NCBI RefSeq assembly: GCF_029223865.1
Contig: NZ_CP119520.1
Coordinates: forward strand, 992,001-1,056,000
Direction of reading: 5' to 3'
DNA from: Telluria mixta
GTDB taxonomy: Bacteria > Pseudomonadota > Gammaproteobacteria > Burkholderiales > Burkholderiaceae_D
Length of the DNA stretch: 64,000 nucleotides
In this document: positions 61,801 through 64,000 of the stretch, one piece after another
Layout: each line of letters opens with the position of its first letter
Position numbering within the stretch: the first letter of the stretch is position 1
Position numbers and translations under genes: made by a program
The notes under the pieces: generated by a model
Database searches by the model: none
What the model was told of the DNA's origin: nothing
The model's input: the letters and a program-made list of their open reading frames with translations, nothing else

Positions 61801-64000
61801 GGACGAGCCTCGACGCGACCCACACGATCCAGGCCACGTTCACGTTCACGCAGGCCGTGCGCGACCTGCCCCTGTCGGCGATCTCGGCGCCGCATGCGAG
61901 CGTCTCGAACGTGGCGAGCAGCGACGGCGGCAAGACCTGGACCGCGACGCTGTCGGCCAGCGGCAGCGGCGACTGGACCGGCAACGTCGTCGGCGTGGAC
62001 CTCGCCAAGGTGCAGGACCTGAACGGCTACGCCGGCAGCGGCAACGCGTGGAGCAGCGCGTACGCGGTCGACACGGCCGGCCCCATGGGCGCGGCGATCG
62101 CGCTGGGCGGTGCCACGCTGAACGCGGGCGGCACGATGGACGTGACCTTCACGTTCGCCGAGAGCGTGAGCGCACTGCCGGCGGACGCGATCGGCGCACC
62201 CGGCGCCACCGTGAGCGGCGTGCACACGACCGACGGCGGCAAGACGTGGATGGCCACGCTGACGGCCCAATCCGGCGTGGACACGGCCGGCCTGCACGTC
62301 GCGCTCGACCTGGCGCAGGTCGTCGACGGCCACGGCAACCGCGGCAGCGGCACCGCGACCAGCGCGGCCGCGTACGCGATCGACAGCAAGCCGCCCGTCG
62401 TGGCGGACATCCTGTTCGACGACACGACGATCGGCCCCACGCACGACATCGGCTTCACGATCACGTTCTCGGAAAGCGTGAGCGGCCTGACGGCGGCCGC
62501 GCTCCAGGCCCCGCACGCGAAGGTGAGCGGCCTGGCGACGACGGACGGCGGCAAGACGTGGACCGGCACCTTGAGCGCCGAGACCGGCACCAGCAGCAGC
62601 ACGGGCAACCAGCTGCGCGTCGACCTGACCCAGGTGCACGACGCGGCCGGCAACGCGGGCAGCGGCAGCGCGACGTCGCTGTCGCACTACGACGTGGACA
62701 CGACCCCGCTGACGGCCTCCGTCGCCCTGGACGGCGGCACGCTCGTCAGCGGCGCCGACGTCGGCCTCACGGTCACGTTCTCGGCACCGGTGATGGCGCT
62801 CGACGCCACCGTCTTCACCACGCCGCACGCTACGCTCACGAACCTGCACCACTCGTCCGATTACCGGACCTGGTACGCGACGCTGGGCGCGGCCGACACG
62901 GGCATCGTCGTCGACACCAATGCCGTCAGCCTGGACCTGACGCGCGTCCACGACACCCTCGGCAACGCGGGCGGCGGCACGACCGTCTCCGGCAACTACA
63001 CGTACGACACGACGGTGGGGGCGTATGTATCCGGCATCTACGTCAGCGACGAGGGCCCCTATGCCGACGACGGCATCACGAACAGCGGCGGCGAATACGC
63101 CTCGGGCTATTTCATCGGCTCGATGGTCGGCAGCCAGCACCTGAAGGTGACGATCGACGGGGTGGAGGTTGACCCCTACGGCCTGCACGTGTACTCGGCG
63201 GAAGGCGGCATGACGTACTGGTATTACGCGAGCGAGGCGTACCTGGACGCCGGCGCGCACACGTACACGGCGAGCATCGTCGACGACGCCGGCCACGCCA
63301 GCGTCACGGTGTCGAAGCACATCACGATCGACACGACGTACCCGCACGTGACCAGTTCGCCCGACGGCAGCACGGCGTTCGACATCGCGGGCAACCTGGT
63401 CCTCACGTTCGACGAGGCCGTGTACTGGACGCACGGCGAGAGCAGCTACGACGGCCTGCAACTGTACGACCACGACGGCGCCAGCAGCTACATCAGCCTG
63501 ACGGAAGCGAACTTCTCGGCCGACCACAAGACGCTCACGCTGACCGCCGACGAGCTGCACCTCGGTTCGGGCAACGACTACACCCTCTACCTGCCCTACG
63601 CGCTGACCGACCTGGCCGGCAACCAGGTGGCGGAGCACAGCATCGTCTTCCACACGTCCGGCACCTACGTGGACGTGACGGCGCCGAAGGCGACGGGCCT
63701 GCGCGCGGACACGAGCGGCGGCGACTACGGCGTCGGCGAGACCATCGCGATCCGCGTGACGTTCAGCGAACCGGTCAACGTGACCGGGACCGGCACGCCT
63801 GTCCTGCAGCTCAACAACGGCGCCACCGCCACGTTCCAGGGTCTCGACACGGACCACCGCTCGGCCATGTTCAACTACACGGTGGCGGCGGGCGACAGCG
63901 ACGTGTCCGGCCTGGATATCGGCAGCAAGGCCGACCTGGCCGGCCATTTCGCGGACGGCGCCGGCAATCTGCTCGACCTGGCGCATATCACCTTCGGCTA
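58893..64000 (+). CDS. Giant Ig-like repeat surface/adhesin-type protein, partial at the 3' end
   Basis: The frame stays open from ATG 58893 to the window end (over 1,700 residues). The start MPTQTTAPSPSVPPVLLSATP has no signal peptide, so type I secretion with a C-terminal signal is plausible but unseen. A SwmB-like Ig-type domain (about 18-135) is followed by about twelve tandem repeats of about 103 residues, each with TFxFxExV, a TSDGGKTWTATL-like strand, a VDLxKVxDLAGNAGSG turn and a VDTxGP linker. Other Ig-like domains follow (about 1370-1700). Repeats of this kind form long stalks of adhesins. The ribosome-binding site is weak, so the start may differ. Confidence 0.82.
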   Translation, partial: MPTQTTAPSPSVPPVLLSATPTGTAGDMSIALDFNTAMAAATGTIIITDGAVQTVIDRATGEPTLRVVGATDTHTVSASSLVIEGSHVKLDVTGLLPGHTYSVVMGADALQSSGHVAFGGVRSTSQLTFTTPAAPDTQGPALVSVDTDGGVLKAGGSIVVTLKFSEAVANLPADALAAPHAGITNLTTGDGGITWHATLTAPKDATTAAGNVLSLDMSKVLDLAGNHGTGTSKLATYAVDTQAPTATVTLDHALLGGGQDAVATIKFSEAVKGLGVDALSAGHATVSNLHTTDGGTTWVATLSGTAATSAGGNVLAVDLGQVKDLAGNAGSGSAVSAAYTVDTQGPNAVAIALDGATLGGGKSVHATFTFAESVQNLAPDAISAPHATVSNLATSDGGKTWTATLSADGTGTWTGNAVTVDLAKVTDLAGNAGSGTVAGAAYAVDTQGPTATLALDGSDVHTGGTLGLTLHFSEAVTDLTMAALQAPNAALANLQHSADYLTWTATLTPQGDVTDATNAVTLNLAKVHDAAGNAGSGSAVSGNYAIDTHGPDTVAIALDGATLGGGANIRATFTFDEAVQDLPLAAINAPHAHVEGLASSDGGKTWTATLSADGSGTWTGNAVGVDLTLVKDLAGNAGSGSFGSAAYVVDTQGPTATLALDSTALHGGSSATVTIHFSEAVTDLTAGALQAPNATLSNLQHSSDGLTWTATLTPQGGIEDAANAVTLDLTKVHDALGNAGSGSAASANYTVDTQGPATVAIALDGATLANGTSIHATFTFAQAVPALPLAAISAPHATVSNLASSDGGKTWTALLSADGTGTWTGNTVGVDLTKVADGAGNAGSGSAVSASYTVDTVAPAVANIALDNTNLDATHGATLTIRFSEAVADLGTGAITAPHAAVSGLHTADGGVTWTGTLASNDTTPSSGNVLSVDLTKLHDLAGNAGSGSAQSDGYSVAGIANTLAITLDGTSLDATHTIQATFTFTQAVRDLPLSAISAPHASVSNVASSDGGKTWTATLSASGSGDWTGNVVGVDLAKVQDLNGYAGSGNAWSSAYAVDTAGPMGAAIALGGATLNAGGTMDVTFTFAESVSALPADAIGAPGATVSGVHTTDGGKTWMATLTAQSGVDTAGLHVALDLAQVVDGHGNRGSGTATSAAAYAIDSKPPVVADILFDDTTIGPTHDIGFTITFSESVSGLTAAALQAPHAKVSGLATTDGGKTWTGTLSAETGTSSSTGNQLRVDLTQVHDAAGNAGSGSATSLSHYDVDTTPLTASVALDGGTLVSGADVGLTVTFSAPVMALDATVFTTPHATLTNLHHSSDYRTWYATLGAADTGIVVDTNAVSLDLTRVHDTLGNAGGGTTVSGNYTYDTTVGAYVSGIYVSDEGPYADDGITNSGGEYASGYFIGSMVGSQHLKVTIDGVEVDPYGLHVYSAEGGMTYWYYASEAYLDAGAHTYTASIVDDAGHASVTVSKHITIDTTYPHVTSSPDGSTAFDIAGNLVLTFDEAVYWTHGESSYDGLQLYDHDGASSYISLTEANFSADHKTLTLTADELHLGSGNDYTLYLPYALTDLAGNQVAEHSIVFHTSGTYVDVTAPKATGLRADTSGGDYGVGETIAIRVTFSEPVNVTGTGTPVLQLNNGATATFQGLDTDHRSAMFNYTVAAGDSDVSGLDIGSKADLAGHFADGAGNLLDLAHITFG
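59300..63003 (+). repeat. Tandem array of about twelve 306-313 bp Ig-like repeat units
   Basis: Units begin near 59300, 59608, 59917, 60224, 60530, 60837, 61143, 61450, 61757, 62067, 62379 and 62692, judged by the recurrent VDTxGP linker (absent or altered at 61757). Neighbouring units share runs such as GACGGCGGCAAGACCTGGAC. Some units alternate between two subtypes (linkers followed by TVAIALDGATL or TATLALD), suggesting duplication of unit pairs. Confidence 0.75.

Noticed and set aside
59300..63003. CRISPR-like repetition
   Set aside because: The 306-313 base period is coding, in frame and diverged; there are no short identical repeats with unique spacers.
59559..63986. A 1,475-codon open frame on the minus strand opposite the Ig-like gene
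   Set aside because: High GC content and the periodic plus-strand repeats keep the antisense frame free of stops; its product is low-complexity and matches no family.

Overview
The window is high-GC chromosomal DNA of a betaproteobacterium, most likely an Oxalobacteraceae member of the Massilia type. This is inferred from gene order (LysM-dprA diverging from def-fmt; rsmB-DUF4390-ntrY-ntrX; mreBCD-mrdAB-rlpA diverging from gatCAB), from a DUF3567 gene and from a carotenoid cluster. No tRNA, rRNA, CRISPR array, prophage or complete insertion sequence was seen. Nearly all of it is dense housekeeping operons on both strands.

Layout. 1-3.5 kb: dprA (cut by the window edge) and a LysM protein on the minus strand, def-fmt on the plus strand, closed by a strong terminator. 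3.6-7.9 kb: an orphan BrnA-like antitoxin, then metH, which is broken by a one-base frameshift near 7127. 8.0-14.7 kb: crtE-X-Y-I-B with crtZ convergent and overlapping crtB, plus a DUF2141 gene; this predicts zeaxanthin glucosides. 14.9-23.3 kb (minus): EAL/HDOD protein, YafJ-type amidotransferase, DUF3567, a CobW-like fragment, NtrX-like and NtrY-like two-component pair, DUF4390, rsmB. 23.5-29.7 kb (plus): argS, SPOR protein, dsbA, SDR, birA, coaX, SPOR protein, meeting a solitary lpxD tail to tail. 31-34 kb: a TonB-dependent receptor with a terminator and a good promoter, and two related palindromes further upstream. 34.5-41.6 kb (minus): the cell-shape operon mreB-mreC-mreD-mrdA-rodA-rlpA. 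41.9-45.2 kb (plus): gatC-gatA-gatB, followed by a 227-bp MITE-like element. 45.5-49.3 kb (minus): a Yip1 protein and a MacAB-type ABC export system. 49.5-50.8 kb: a TetR regulator and a glutathione S-transferase facing each other across a palindrome.

The most unusual part is 50.8-57.8 kb. A three-gene overlapping operon encodes a small membrane protein, a divergent Lgt-like membrane enzyme and a COG1964 radical SAM protein whose cysteine pattern resembles the tetraether lipid synthase (Tes) family. This suggests an undescribed lipid-modifying pathway. Next to it, pyrE is open in frame with an upstream MEDS-PAS sensor that lost its kinase domain, beside a complete paralogue (MEDS-PAS-PAS-kinase-receiver). 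The window ends with xth and the first 5.1 kb of a giant protein built of about twelve 103-residue Ig-like repeats, running off the edge.

Starts were chosen from ribosome-binding sites, overlaps and family alignment from memory. Family assignments rest on motifs read by eye, with no database search.
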